From positions 6,634,001 through 6,698,000 of the forward strand of contig NZ_PJMX01000001.1 of assembly GCF_002846415.1 (NCBI RefSeq): 64,000 bases of DNA, given 5' to 3'. Positions within the stretch are counted from its first letter, which is position 1; each line of letters begins with the position of its first letter. Positions 34,183 to 42,480 of the stretch are shown here, one piece after another. The position numbers and the translations under genes were made by a program. The notes below the pieces were generated by a model. That model saw nothing but the letters and a program-made list of their open reading frames with translations, was not told the origin of the DNA and did no database searches. Source of the stretch: Streptomyces sp. TLI_146 (GTDB lineage: Bacteria; Actinomycetota; Actinomycetes; Streptomycetales; Streptomycetaceae).

Positions 34183-34638
34183 TTACTTGACCTTGCTCTC
34201 CGAAAGGTTGATCCGCCAGGAGACCCCGAACTGGTCGTTGACCCAGGCGAACTTGGCGCTGAAGCCGTAGGTGCCGACCGGCATGATCACCTCACCCTTC
34301 TCGGAGAGGCCCGCGAAGACCCGGTCGAACTCCTCGTCCGAGTCGCACTGGATGTACACCGCCATCGCGGGAGAGAACGCGTAAGTGTCCCAGGGGGCGT
34401 GGTCGGAGCCCCGGGCGCCGTCCGGCGGAATGTTGATGCACATGAACTGCTGGCCGGCGATGGTGAAGACCGCGTGCTGCAGGGTCCCCTCCGTCCAGCC
34501 GGGCTCCCCGGCGCGGGCCCGGATGGTGTTGATCACCTCGGAGTCGTCGAAGAGGGACGTATAGAACGTCACTGCCTCCTCGGCATCCCGCGGGAACGCC
34601 AGAAAAACGGTGAGCTTCTGCGTGACTGCGGAGGACAT
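34183..34638 (-). CDS. VOC-superfamily protein (PhnB/3-demethylubiquinone-methyltransferase-like)
   Basis: A 151-residue vicinal-oxygen-chelate protein of the PhnB-like group: LTVFLAFPRDAEEAVTFYTSLF at the start, FTIAGQQFMCINIPP, then SPAMAVYIQCDSDEEFDRVF and the C-terminal WVNDQFGVSWRIN. Metal ligands typical of glyoxalases are incomplete, as usual in PhnB-like proteins, so activity is unclear. ATG 34638 follows AGGAGAG on the - strand. The 291-bp gap between 33891 and 34183 holds no gene. Possibly a tailoring, resistance or simple bystander gene. Confidence 0.8.
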   Translation of the reverse strand: MSSAVTQKLTVFLAFPRDAEEAVTFYTSLFDDSEVINTIRARAGEPGWTEGTLQHAVFTIAGQQFMCINIPPDGARGSDHAPWDTYAFSPAMAVYIQCDSDEEFDRVFAGLSEKGEVIMPVGTYGFSAKFAWVNDQFGVSWRINLSESKVK

Positions 34639-35140
34639 CGTGGCTCTCCTTATTAAGTCTGGTGTTCTGCGTGGATCACCTTTCCAACATCCATTTCGCC
34701 GAGTCAAGAGGGCAACCGCGGAAAGTCGATGTCGAGCGGAGGGTTGGATCTTGGCGCCACGTCGGCTATCTGGAATGAGCCGTTACGGTCTCCTGAATGC
34801 TTCATTCCTATTCCAGTTTTTTGATCCTTTCCGGAGGGCGGAAAAGGATCACTCGAAGGATCTCTCGAATAATTCAATAAGGCTTGCCTAAGTGGCCGGG
34901 AGTCCACTTCTTGAAAAGATCATGAAAATCAGCAGGACTCATTCCCCTTGACGCCCCTGATCGCCGGGTTGCAGACTTCTTCGGCGGCCCGAAAGGTCTT
35001 TTCCCGAGCCGTTGAGCATGATCACATTCAACGCTCCGTTTTCGAGCTCGATAGGCCGCTGAGCGGCATCGAGAAGCGTTGCGAGTTCATTCCTGAAGTG
35101 CTGAATTCGATCTCGCATATCTCATCCAGGAGGGCGAAAA
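34639..35140. promoter_or_regulatory. AT-richer divergent spacer upstream of the fourth FAD monooxygenase
   Basis: About 500 bases of clearly lower GC than the flanks, with no supportable gene. It separates the divergent VOC gene and the monooxygenase gene and must carry both promoters. AGGAGGG at 35128-35135 is the ribosome-binding site for the ATG at 35141. No strong palindrome found. Confidence 0.45.
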
Positions 35141-36646
35141 ATGGGAACTGGCGTGATCATTGCCGGTGCCGGACCGGTCGGGCTGATGCTGGCCGGCGAA
35201 CTCCGGCTGAACGGCGTCGACGTCGTTGTCTACGAGCAGAGAGCCACTCCGAGCGGCGAGTCGCGCGGGGTGGGCTTCACCCGGCGCGCTGCCGAGGTGT
35301 TCCACCAAAGGGGGCTGCTGGCCCGTTTCGGGGACATCGAGATCGGCAACGAGGGCCACTTCGGTGGCGTGCGCATCGACTTCACCGCCCTGGAGGACAA
35401 CCACTTCGGCATCCGCGGAGTGCCCCAGTACCGCATCGAGGAGATCCTGGAGGCGTGGGTCACCGACCTCGGCGTGGACGTGCGCCGCGGCTACGAGGTG
35501 GTCGACTACCGGGAAGGGTCCGACGACATCACGGTGGTGGTGGAGGGGCCGGACGGCCGTGCGGAGCACGCCGCCCAGTACCTGGTGGGCTGTGACGGCG
35601 GGCGCTCCAGGATCCGCAAGCTGGCCGGCATCGAGTTCCCCGGCCGCGAGGCCACCCGGGGCATGTACGTGGCCGACGTCGTGGACCGCCCCGACATCAA
35701 GCCGCGCGTCATCGGCGAGCGGGTCGACGGCGGCATGGTGATGGCGATCCGGCTGGAGGAGGGGGTGACCCGGATCATCATCCATCCGGCGAAGCTCACG
35801 CCCCGCGACAACAGCAAGCTGACGTTCAGCGAGATCGCGGACTCCTGGCAGGAGCTCACCGGGCAGTCGCTGCACGGCGCCGAGACCAAGTGGGTCAGCG
35901 CGTTCACCAACGCCACACGCCAGGCCGCCGAGTACCGGCGCGGCCGGGTCCTGCTCTCCGGCGACTCCACCCACATCCACATCCCGGCCGGCGCCCAGGG
36001 GCTGAGCGTCGGCGTCCAGGACGCGGTGAACCTCGGCTGGAAGCTGGCCGCCACCGTCAACGGCTGGGCGCCCGAGGGCCTGCTCGACACGTACCAGAGC
36101 GAACGGCACCCGGTGGGCGAGAAGTTGCTGCGCAACACCCTCGCCCAGGCCTCCCTCTATCTCACCGGCGACGAGATGGAGCCGATGCGCCAGGTGATGC
36201 GCGAGCTGGTGCAGTCGCCCGACGCGGCGCGGCGCCTGGCCGGGCACGTCAGCGGGCTCGGCATCCGCTACGACATGGGCGGCGCCACCGGCCACCCGCT
36301 GCTCGGGCTGCGCATGCCCGACCGCGAGGTCAAACTCGGCGACGGCTCCACCACCCGGGTCTCCCAGCTGCTGCACCCGGCGCGCGGCGTCCTCGTCGTC
36401 GCGGACGGCAGCACCGAGGCGGCCCGGCTCGCCGCCGGCTGGTCCGACCGCATCGACATCGTCACCGACGCGAACTGGTCGGACCGGGTGGACATCGTCC
36501 CGGACGGCTGGGTTCCGGCGGACACTGCCGAGGGGACGACGCCGGACGCCGTCCTCATCCGTCCCGACGGGCACGTCGCCTGGGTCTCCCCGGACGGCGG
36601 CGAACTGCTCGACGCGCTCGTGCGCTGGTTCGGCTCGCCGCGCTGA
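35141..36646 (+). CDS. FAD-dependent polyketide monooxygenase (fourth copy)
   Basis: A 501-residue class A flavoprotein homologous to those at 1635 and 10807. Motifs: IIAGAGPVGLMLAGEL (about residues 5-20), LVGCDGGRSRIRKLAG (DG motif) and LLSGDSTHIHIPAGAQGL, where the usual GDAA is GDST. Near residues 434-455 a short segment is duplicated: WSDRIDIVTD is followed six bases later by WSDRVDIVPD (36440-36469 and 36476-36505). The C-terminal thioredoxin-like domain ends in LVRWFGSPR. It forms an operon with the ABM oxygenase 40 bp downstream, a pair echoing the FAD/AlpJ-like pair at 1635-3849, and is probably a late oxidation enzyme. Confidence 0.9.
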   Translation: MGTGVIIAGAGPVGLMLAGELRLNGVDVVVYEQRATPSGESRGVGFTRRAAEVFHQRGLLARFGDIEIGNEGHFGGVRIDFTALEDNHFGIRGVPQYRIEEILEAWVTDLGVDVRRGYEVVDYREGSDDITVVVEGPDGRAEHAAQYLVGCDGGRSRIRKLAGIEFPGREATRGMYVADVVDRPDIKPRVIGERVDGGMVMAIRLEEGVTRIIIHPAKLTPRDNSKLTFSEIADSWQELTGQSLHGAETKWVSAFTNATRQAAEYRRGRVLLSGDSTHIHIPAGAQGLSVGVQDAVNLGWKLAATVNGWAPEGLLDTYQSERHPVGEKLLRNTLAQASLYLTGDEMEPMRQVMRELVQSPDAARRLAGHVSGLGIRYDMGGATGHPLLGLRMPDREVKLGDGSTTRVSQLLHPARGVLVVADGSTEAARLAAGWSDRIDIVTDANWSDRVDIVPDGWVPADTAEGTTPDAVLIRPDGHVAWVSPDGGELLDALVRWFGSPR

Positions 36647-36686
36647 CCCACGGCCCGCCCGTCCCGTCCGACCCGCAGGAGGTCCC

Positions 36687-37055
36687 GTGATCGAATTCGT
36701 GGAGGCCGACGAGACCACTCCTTATGTACGGCAGCTCCAGGAGCGGACCGGCCCGGTCGTGCTCGTCAACACCTTCACCGTCCCGGAGGGCAAGGCCGAG
36801 GAGTTCCTGGCGCTCTGGCGCGAGGACGCCGCATACTTCACGCGGCAGCCCGGCTTCGTCTCCACGCAGATGCACCGGGGCATCGCCGGCAGCCGGATCC
36901 TGGTGAACGTCGCGGTCTGGCAGTCCGCCGCCCATCTGGCGGCCGCGCACAACAACCCCGACTTCCACCCGGGTGGTGAGGGCTACCCGGAGGGGTGCAC
37001 GGTCTCGCCCCATCTGTACGAGAAAGTCGCGGTCGACGGTATCTGCGCCGCCTGA
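36687..37055 (+). CDS. Antibiotic biosynthesis monooxygenase (ABM) domain protein
   Basis: A 122-residue single ABM domain: VVLVNTFTVPEGKAEEFLALW, TRQPGFVSTQMHRGIAG and VNVAVWQSAAHLAAA, the normal ferredoxin-like ABM pattern, with the C-terminus SPHLYEKVAVDGICAA. ABM proteins oxidise anthrones or act as small oxygenases/cyclases without metal or flavin; others handle reactive oxygen damage. ATG (GTG-preceded) at 36687 has AGGAGG upstream. It is coupled to the FAD monooxygenase before it, so a role in quinone formation or ring oxidation is likely. Confidence 0.85.
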   Translation: MIEFVEADETTPYVRQLQERTGPVVLVNTFTVPEGKAEEFLALWREDAAYFTRQPGFVSTQMHRGIAGSRILVNVAVWQSAAHLAAAHNNPDFHPGGEGYPEGCTVSPHLYEKVAVDGICAA

Positions 37056-37607
37056 CCCTTCGCAGGCCCGGGGCCCGTCACGCCGGTGTGACAGGTTCCG
37101 GGTCTGTTCTCGGCCAATAAACCGGCCAACTTCACGCCAGTGGGGTGAAGTTGGTCCACCGCCTCGCGCCGGAAGTGCGACCGGCGGTTACCCCGGCGGT
37201 GGGCGACGGCCCGGGGAGCATCACGAGTGCGAACCCGATCAACCGGGCGGAATGTGTGATTCCGGCAGCTCCTCTGACGTTGCCGAACGTCCGGCCCCCC
37301 TCGGTGGGCCGATCCCCATGACTGTTCACCTTCGACGGTACAGAAGGTTGTCCGCGCTTGACGGAACCTGAACTTCCGCTCTGACGGCCCGACGTTTGCC
37401 CTCGTACAGCAGTGCGGTACGCACCGCTCCGGGGGCCCTTAGGGCTGCCCTGCGGGCGGCTCGCGCGCGCGTGAACACCCTTGTCCTGTACGGGAATCCG
37501 GGCCTCGCGAACCGGCTCCAGGGTGGTTGACAAGGCTTCTCCGGTCGCCTTTCATTTCGCACACCGGAAGTGGATTCCGGTTCCGATTCATTGCGAGGGG
37601 GCGCAAA
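37056..37607 (+). promoter_or_regulatory. Regulatory region upstream of the ParB-like regulator gene
   Basis: These ~550 bases contain no supportable gene but several palindromes. GTCAC-6-GTGAC begins near 37078. A 10-bp perfect inverted repeat, CCAACTTCAC at 37126-37135 with its complement at 37145-37154, embeds ACTTCACGCCAGT and GGGGT, nearly matching 423-440. GAGGGGG about 7 bases before GTG 37608 is the ribosome-binding site. Confidence 0.55.
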
Positions 37608-38663
37608 GTGAGTCTGGCCGAGCAATCGATTGACGATCAGTTACTGAAGATCCACGCGGCGGACCTCGACGAGGTCGTGACCTCCATGGTCTGGATCGAG
37701 TCGCATCCCGCCGGTGAAGTACGCATCGACTCCCTGGTCTTCGAGGACTCGCCCCGTCTCGGCGGCGCGGACGAGGACCACGTCCGCGTGCTCGCCGAGG
37801 CCGGCGACTCGCTGCCGCCGATCACCGTCCACCGTTCGTCGATGCGCGTCATCGACGGCACCCACCGGGTGCGCGCCGCGCTCCTCAACGGCCGCACCAC
37901 CATCCAGGCCCGGATGGTCGACTGCGACGAGGGCGCCGCATACGTCCTCGCGGTCAAGGCCAACGTCACCCACGGTCTGCCGCTGTCGCGGTCCGACCGC
38001 TCGGTGGCCGCCGCGCGCATCATCATGACCCATCCGCAGTGGTCGGACCGGGCGGTCGCGGCCGCCGTCGGCCTCTCCGACAAGACCATTTCCCGGATCC
38101 GGTCCCGCTCCTCGGCGGACGCTCCGCAGTCGAACGCGCGCCTGGGCCGCGACGGCCGCCTGCGCCCGCTGGACAGCGGATACCGCCGCCAGCAGGCCGC
38201 CGCGATGATCCAGGAGCGGCCCAACGCGGGGCTGCGGGAGGTGGCCCGGGCGACCGGCCTCTCCCCGGCCACCGTGCGCGACGTGCGCCAGCGCATCGAC
38301 CGGGGCGAGGACCCCGTGCCGGGCCGCTACCGCACGGCCGCGGGCCAGAGTCCGGCGCCGGGCACCCCCGTGGTGCCCCGCCAGACGCAGCGCGCGGTGA
38401 GCGCCCGCAGCGAGCGCCGGGAGGTGTCGGTCGACCGGCAGAAGCTGCTGGCCAAGCTGAGCGAGGACCCCTCGCTGCGGCTCAACGAGGCGGGCCGGCG
38501 CACCCTGCGCTGGCTCCACCACTACACGGTGGACGGCGAGGGCATGGAGAGCCTGGGCCGCGGTCTGCCCGGTCACTGGGCGCCCGAGGTCGCCGACCTT
38601 GCGCGCAGCTGCGCGGCCGCCTGGCAGACCCTTGCCGAGCAGCTCCAGCAGCGGGCCGAGTGA
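37608..38663 (+). CDS. ParB/Srx-domain, HTH-containing pathway regulator (StrR-like); contains a TTA codon
   Basis: A 351-residue DNA-binding protein. Residues about 35-110 form a ParB/sulfiredoxin-like domain (VRIDSLVFEDSP, LPPITVHRSSMRVIDGTHRVRAALLNG); a helix-turn-helix follows (DRAVAAAVGLSDKTISRIRSR), and a second HTH-like segment LREVARATGLSPATVRDVRQR near residues 210-230. This matches StrR/NovG-type cluster-situated activators more than chromosome-partition ParB. Codon 12 is TTA (37641-37643), so translation should depend on the bldA tRNA. Start GTG 37608. It stands just upstream of the ebo operon and may regulate it, the polyketide genes, or both. Confidence 0.87.
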   Translation: MSLAEQSIDDQLLKIHAADLDEVVTSMVWIESHPAGEVRIDSLVFEDSPRLGGADEDHVRVLAEAGDSLPPITVHRSSMRVIDGTHRVRAALLNGRTTIQARMVDCDEGAAYVLAVKANVTHGLPLSRSDRSVAAARIIMTHPQWSDRAVAAAVGLSDKTISRIRSRSSADAPQSNARLGRDGRLRPLDSGYRRQQAAAMIQERPNAGLREVARATGLSPATVRDVRQRIDRGEDPVPGRYRTAAGQSPAPGTPVVPRQTQRAVSARSERREVSVDRQKLLAKLSEDPSLRLNEAGRRTLRWLHHYTVDGEGMESLGRGLPGHWAPEVADLARSCAAAWQTLAEQLQQRAE

Positions 38664-38920
38664 ACCGGCCGGGCGCCGGCCGTGACAGCGCCGGTGAGCG
38701 CTGACCACCGCGCACAAGTGAAGAGCGAGAAGGCAGGAGTGCTGGTCGCGGGCCCGACGCCCGCGCCAGCACTCCGCCCGTTCACCCGTGCAACTGCGGC
38801 ACACCCGCATCCGTCCACCGACCGGCGGATCATCGATACGTTCGAACAGCTGCCCAACCAGCCGCCACTTCCGTCAGGTTGGAAAGGCTTCAACGCGCTG
38901 ACGTAACCAGGAGGCTGTCC

Positions 38921-40057
38921 GTGTCCCCTTACGCAGATACCAGCGACCACGGCCCCCGGACGGGGGTCTGGTTCATCGGAGCCCGCGGCTCCGTAGCTAC
39001 CACGGCGGTCGCCGGATGCGCCGCCGTCACCGCCGGGCTCCAGCCCGCCACCGGCATGGTCACCGAGACCCCCGACTTCGCCGGCAGCGGCCTTCCCGAC
39101 CTGTCGACCTTCGTCTTCGGCGGCCACGACGTGGCCAGCAGCCCGCTGCCCAAGCGGGCCGAGGAACTCGCCGCCGGGGGCGTGCTCCCGCACGGCCTGC
39201 CCGCCGCCGTGCGCGCCGAACTCGCCGCCGCCGACGAGGAGATACGCATGGGCGGCCCGCTGCCCGGCGACACCCGCGACGACGAGGAGCTGATCGCCGC
39301 CTTCGCGGCCGACATCACCGGCTTCGCCCGCCGTACCGGAGTCGCCCGCACCGTCGTCGTCAACGTCTCCTCGACCGAGCCAGCGCCCACCGCGGGCGAC
39401 ACCCGGCTGCCCGCCTCCTCGCTGTACGCGGCGGCCGCGCTGCGCGCCGGGTGCGCGTACGTCAACTTCACCCCGTCGACCGGCCTGCGCCACCCGGACC
39501 TGGAGGCCGCCGCCGACGCGGCCGGCGTCCCGTACGCGGGCCGCGACGGCAAGACCGGCCAGACCCTGCTGCGCGCGGTGCTCGCCCCGATGTTCCGCCA
39601 GCGCGCCCTGGCCGTACGGGCGTGGTCCGGCAGCAATCTGCTCGGCGGCGGGGACGGGGCGTCGCTCGCCGACCCGGCCGCCGCGGCGGCCAAGAACGCG
39701 GGCAAGAACCGCGTGCTGGAGGACACCCTCGGCACGCTGCCCGAGGGCGAGGTGCACATCGACGACGTACCGGCGCTCGGCGACTGGAAGACCGCCTGGG
39801 ACCACATCGTCTTCGAGGGCTTCCTCGGCTCGCGGATGGTGCTCCAGACCATCTGGCAGGGCTGCGACTCGGCGCTCGCCGCGCCGCTCGTCCTCGACCT
39901 GGCCCGGCTCACCGCCCGCGCCCACGAGGCCGGGCTGACCGGCCCGCGCCCGGAGCTGGGCTTCTACTTCAAGGACCCGGACGGCGGCTCCTCGGCGCTG
40001 GCCGAGCAGTACGGGGTGCTGCTGTCGTTCGCCGAGCGGCTGCGGGAGGCCCGGTGA
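38921..40057 (+). CDS. Inositol-3-phosphate synthase-like cyclase, first gene of the ebo operon
   Basis: A 378-residue protein of the myo-inositol-1-phosphate synthase family. It has the Rossmann start GVWFIGARGSVATTAVAGC, the phosphate/NAD segment VVVNVSSTEPAP, the YVNFTPSTGLRHP region, and the DGKTGQTLLRAVLAPMF segment with catalytic lysine followed by SGSNLLGGGDG. Such enzymes cyclise glucose-6-phosphate to inositol-phosphate with bound NAD. GTG 38921 has AGGAGG 6 bases upstream. The stop overlaps the UbiA start by 4 bp. In other ebo clusters the sugar-phosphate cyclase is EboD (dehydroquinate-synthase-like); here a different cyclitol-forming family takes this place. Confidence 0.9.
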   Translation: MSPYADTSDHGPRTGVWFIGARGSVATTAVAGCAAVTAGLQPATGMVTETPDFAGSGLPDLSTFVFGGHDVASSPLPKRAEELAAGGVLPHGLPAAVRAELAAADEEIRMGGPLPGDTRDDEELIAAFAADITGFARRTGVARTVVVNVSSTEPAPTAGDTRLPASSLYAAAALRAGCAYVNFTPSTGLRHPDLEAAADAAGVPYAGRDGKTGQTLLRAVLAPMFRQRALAVRAWSGSNLLGGGDGASLADPAAAAAKNAGKNRVLEDTLGTLPEGEVHIDDVPALGDWKTAWDHIVFEGFLGSRMVLQTIWQGCDSALAAPLVLDLARLTARAHEAGLTGPRPELGFYFKDPDGGSSALAEQYGVLLSFAERLREAR

Positions 40058-41004
40058 AGCCGGTCCTGCGCGACTGGGCCGAACTCCTGCGCGTCTCGGC
40101 CCTGTTCACCGTTCCCGGCGACGCCCTCGCGGGGGCGGCGGCCGCCGGGCTGCGCCCCAACCGGCGCACCGCGCTCGCCGTGGGCTCCTCCCTCTGCCTG
40201 TACGAGGCGGGGATGGCCCTGAACGACTGGGCGGACCGCGAGGAGGACGCCGTGGACCGCCCGCACCGACCGATCCCGTCCGGCCGGGTCAAGCCGGCCG
40301 CGGCCCTGGCGGCGGCGGCCGCCCTCACCGGCGCGGGCCTGGCGCTCGCCTACCGCGCGGGCCGCCCGGCGGGTCTGGTGGCGACGGCGCTCGCGGGCAC
40401 GGTGTGGGCGTACGACCTGCGCCTGAAGCACACGGCGGCGGGCCCGGCGGCGATGGCCGCGGCCCGCTCCCTGGACCTCCTCCTGGGCGCGACGGCCACG
40501 ACCGGCAGGGTGACCAAGCACCCCCTGCTGCCGGCGACGGCCCTGGGCGCGCACACGTACGCGGTGACGACGGTGTCGCGGAACGAGACGCAGGGGGGCG
40601 CGGCGGGCGCACCACTGGCCGCGCTGGGGCTGACCACCGCGCTGGGTGCCCTCGCCGGTCGTCCCGACCAGTCGGGGCCGGGCGGTCGGCGGGGAGGCGC
40701 GGGTGGGCACAACGCGACCGCGGCCCGCAGCCGGGTCCTGGGCGGAGCCGCGGTCGCGCCACGTGACCTGGCGCGAGCGGCCCTCGCCGCCGTCTACGTG
40801 GGCACCGCCGCCAAGCCCTACTTCCACGCCACCCTCAACCCGTCGCCGCAGCTCACCCAACGCGCGGTCGGCGGCGGCATCAAGGCCATGATCCCGCTCC
40901 AGGCGGCGCTCGCGGCGAGGGCCGGATCCCTGCGTACCGCCGTCGCCCTGACCGGCCTGATCCCCGTGGCCCGCAAGCTCGCACGAAAGGTCAGCCCCAC
41001 ATGA
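40054..41004 (+). CDS. eboC: UbiA-family prenyltransferase EboC
   Basis: A 316-residue polytopic UbiA-type prenyltransferase. The Asp-rich motif that binds prenyl diphosphate through Mg is NDWADREEDAVDRPHRPIPSG (about residues 57-77); the second site is in VWAYDLRLKH. About seven to nine hydrophobic helices are present. A Gly/Arg-rich loop near residues 200-225 is an odd insertion. EboC proteins are thought to act in the inner membrane and prenylate the ebo metabolite. Translationally coupled on both sides (GTGA at 40054, ATGA at 41001). Confidence 0.9.
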   Translation: MKPVLRDWAELLRVSALFTVPGDALAGAAAAGLRPNRRTALAVGSSLCLYEAGMALNDWADREEDAVDRPHRPIPSGRVKPAAALAAAAALTGAGLALAYRAGRPAGLVATALAGTVWAYDLRLKHTAAGPAAMAAARSLDLLLGATATTGRVTKHPLLPATALGAHTYAVTTVSRNETQGGAAGAPLAALGLTTALGALAGRPDQSGPGGRRGGAGGHNATAARSRVLGGAAVAPRDLARAALAAVYVGTAAKPYFHATLNPSPQLTQRAVGGGIKAMIPLQAALAARAGSLRTAVALTGLIPVARKLARKVSPT

Positions 41005-41867
41005 GCCTCCGCCTCGGCTACGGCACCAACGGCCTCACCGACCTCCGCCTCGACGACGCCCTGGGGCTCCTCGCGGACCTCGGCTACGAGGGCGTCGGGC
41101 TGACCCTCGACCACATGCACCTCGACCCGCTCGCCCCCGAACTCCCCGCCCGCACCCGCCGCGTGGCCCGGCGGCTCGGCGAGCTCGGCCTCGGCGTGAC
41201 CGTGGAGACCGGCGCCCGGTACGTACTGGACCCGAGGCGCAAGCACGGCCCGTCCCTCCTCGACCCGGACCCCGACGCCCGCGCCCGCCGCACCGGCCTG
41301 CTCGTCACGGCCGTCCGCGTCGCCGCCGACCTCGGCGCGCACGCCGTGCACTGCTTCAGCGGCATCACGCCCGAGGGCACCGACGAGGACACCGCCTGGA
41401 AGCTGCTGGGGGAGGCCCTCGCCCCGGTCCTGGACGCGGCCGCGGACGCCGGTGTTCCGCTCGCGATCGAGCCCGAGCCCGGCCATCTCCTCGCCACCCT
41501 CGCCGACTTCCACCGGCTGCGCGAGCAGCTGGGCGACCCGGAACCGCTCGGGCTGACCCTCGACATCGGCCACTGCCAGTGCCTGGAGCCGCAGTCGCCC
41601 GCGGAGTGCGTACGCGCCGCCGCGCCCTGGCTGCGGCACGTCCAGATCGAGGACATGCGGCGCGGGGTGCACGAGCATCTGCCGTTCGGGGACGGCGAGA
41701 TCGACTTCCCGCCCGTCCTGGAGGCGCTGGCCGCCACCGGATATGACGGTCTGACCGTCGTCGAGCTGCCCCGCCACTCCCACGCGGGCCCCGAACAGGC
41801 CCGCCGTTCCCTGGAGTTCCTGCGCCCGCTGACCGCCGGTGCCGCCCCGGCCCTGAAGGGAGCCTAA
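41001..41867 (+). CDS. Sugar-phosphate isomerase/epimerase-like TIM-barrel protein of the ebo operon
   Basis: A 288-residue xylose-isomerase-like TIM barrel (AP endonuclease family 2 fold). Metal-ligand candidates are the Glu in LAIEPEPGHLLA, the Asp/His in LTLDIGHCQCL, the Glu of HVQIEDMRRG and VVELPRHSHAG near the end. Such enzymes isomerise or epimerise sugars and cyclitols, which fits a pathway starting from inositol phosphate. It overlaps eboC by 4 bp and is 2 bp from eboA. A second member of the fold (EboE) follows in the same operon. Confidence 0.85.
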   Translation: MSLRLGYGTNGLTDLRLDDALGLLADLGYEGVGLTLDHMHLDPLAPELPARTRRVARRLGELGLGVTVETGARYVLDPRRKHGPSLLDPDPDARARRTGLLVTAVRVAADLGAHAVHCFSGITPEGTDEDTAWKLLGEALAPVLDAAADAGVPLAIEPEPGHLLATLADFHRLREQLGDPEPLGLTLDIGHCQCLEPQSPAECVRAAAPWLRHVQIEDMRRGVHEHLPFGDGEIDFPPVLEALAATGYDGLTVVELPRHSHAGPEQARRSLEFLRPLTAGAAPALKGA

Positions 41868-41869
41868 CC

Positions 41870-42478
41870 GTGATATCTCGTGCGGAACTCGACGCCCGCT
41901 TGGGCGGCGCCGCCCGTGCCTGGCTCGACGAGGCGCTCGCCGAGGCGGCGCACACCGCCGCCCGCCCGGTCACCGGATACGGCACCCCGCCCTGGGAGCT
42001 GCGCTTCGCCTCGGCCGGGCGCCACCTCGGCGCCGACGCCGTGGACGACGCCCGCGTCCTGCTGCTGCGCACCGCCCGCGTGGACGCGGCCACCGCGACC
42101 CGGATCTACCAGCAGGGCACCGCCGCCGAGCGCCGCGCCGTCCTGCTCGCGCTGCCGGACCTCGGCCTCGACGCGGCGGCCGGGGTGCCGCTGGTCGAGG
42201 ACGCGCTGCGGGCCAACGACACCCGCCTGGTGGCGGCGGCCGTCGGCCCCTACGCCGCGGCCCACCTGGACCCGCACGCCTGGCGGCACGCCGTACTGAA
42301 GTGCCTGTTCACCGGCGTGCCCGTGGACGCCGTCGCCTCCTTGCGGGAGCGCGCCCACGGCGACGGCGAACTCGCCCGGATGCTCGGCGACTACGCGAAG
42401 GAACGTACCGCCGCCGCCCGCCCCGTCCCCGACGACCTGCACCGCGTACTGGCCCTCACCGGGGCCGAGGAGTCCTGA
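41870..42478 (+). CDS. eboA: EboA-family protein
   Basis: A 202-residue, largely helical, Ala/Arg-rich soluble protein. Recognised as EboA-like by context and by segments such as WLDEALAEAA, ELRFASAGRHLG, VLLLRTARVDAATAT and HAWRHAVLKCLFTGVPV (about residues 137-153). The biochemical role of EboA is not established; in cyanobacteria the ebo genes are needed to move a scytonemin precursor to the periplasm. GTG start at 41870, only 2 bp after the preceding stop; 2 bp before eboB. Confidence 0.82.
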   Translation: MISRAELDARLGGAARAWLDEALAEAAHTAARPVTGYGTPPWELRFASAGRHLGADAVDDARVLLLRTARVDAATATRIYQQGTAAERRAVLLALPDLGLDAAAGVPLVEDALRANDTRLVAAAVGPYAAAHLDPHAWRHAVLKCLFTGVPVDAVASLRERAHGDGELARMLGDYAKERTAAARPVPDDLHRVLALTGAEES

Positions 42479-42480
42479 CC

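Noticed and set aside
37608..38663. ParB-domain protein as a plasmid or chromosome-partition gene, hinting at an integrated plasmid.
   Set aside because: There is no parA partner, parS-like repeat, replication or integrase gene; the layout and TTA codon fit a cluster-situated StrR-like regulator.
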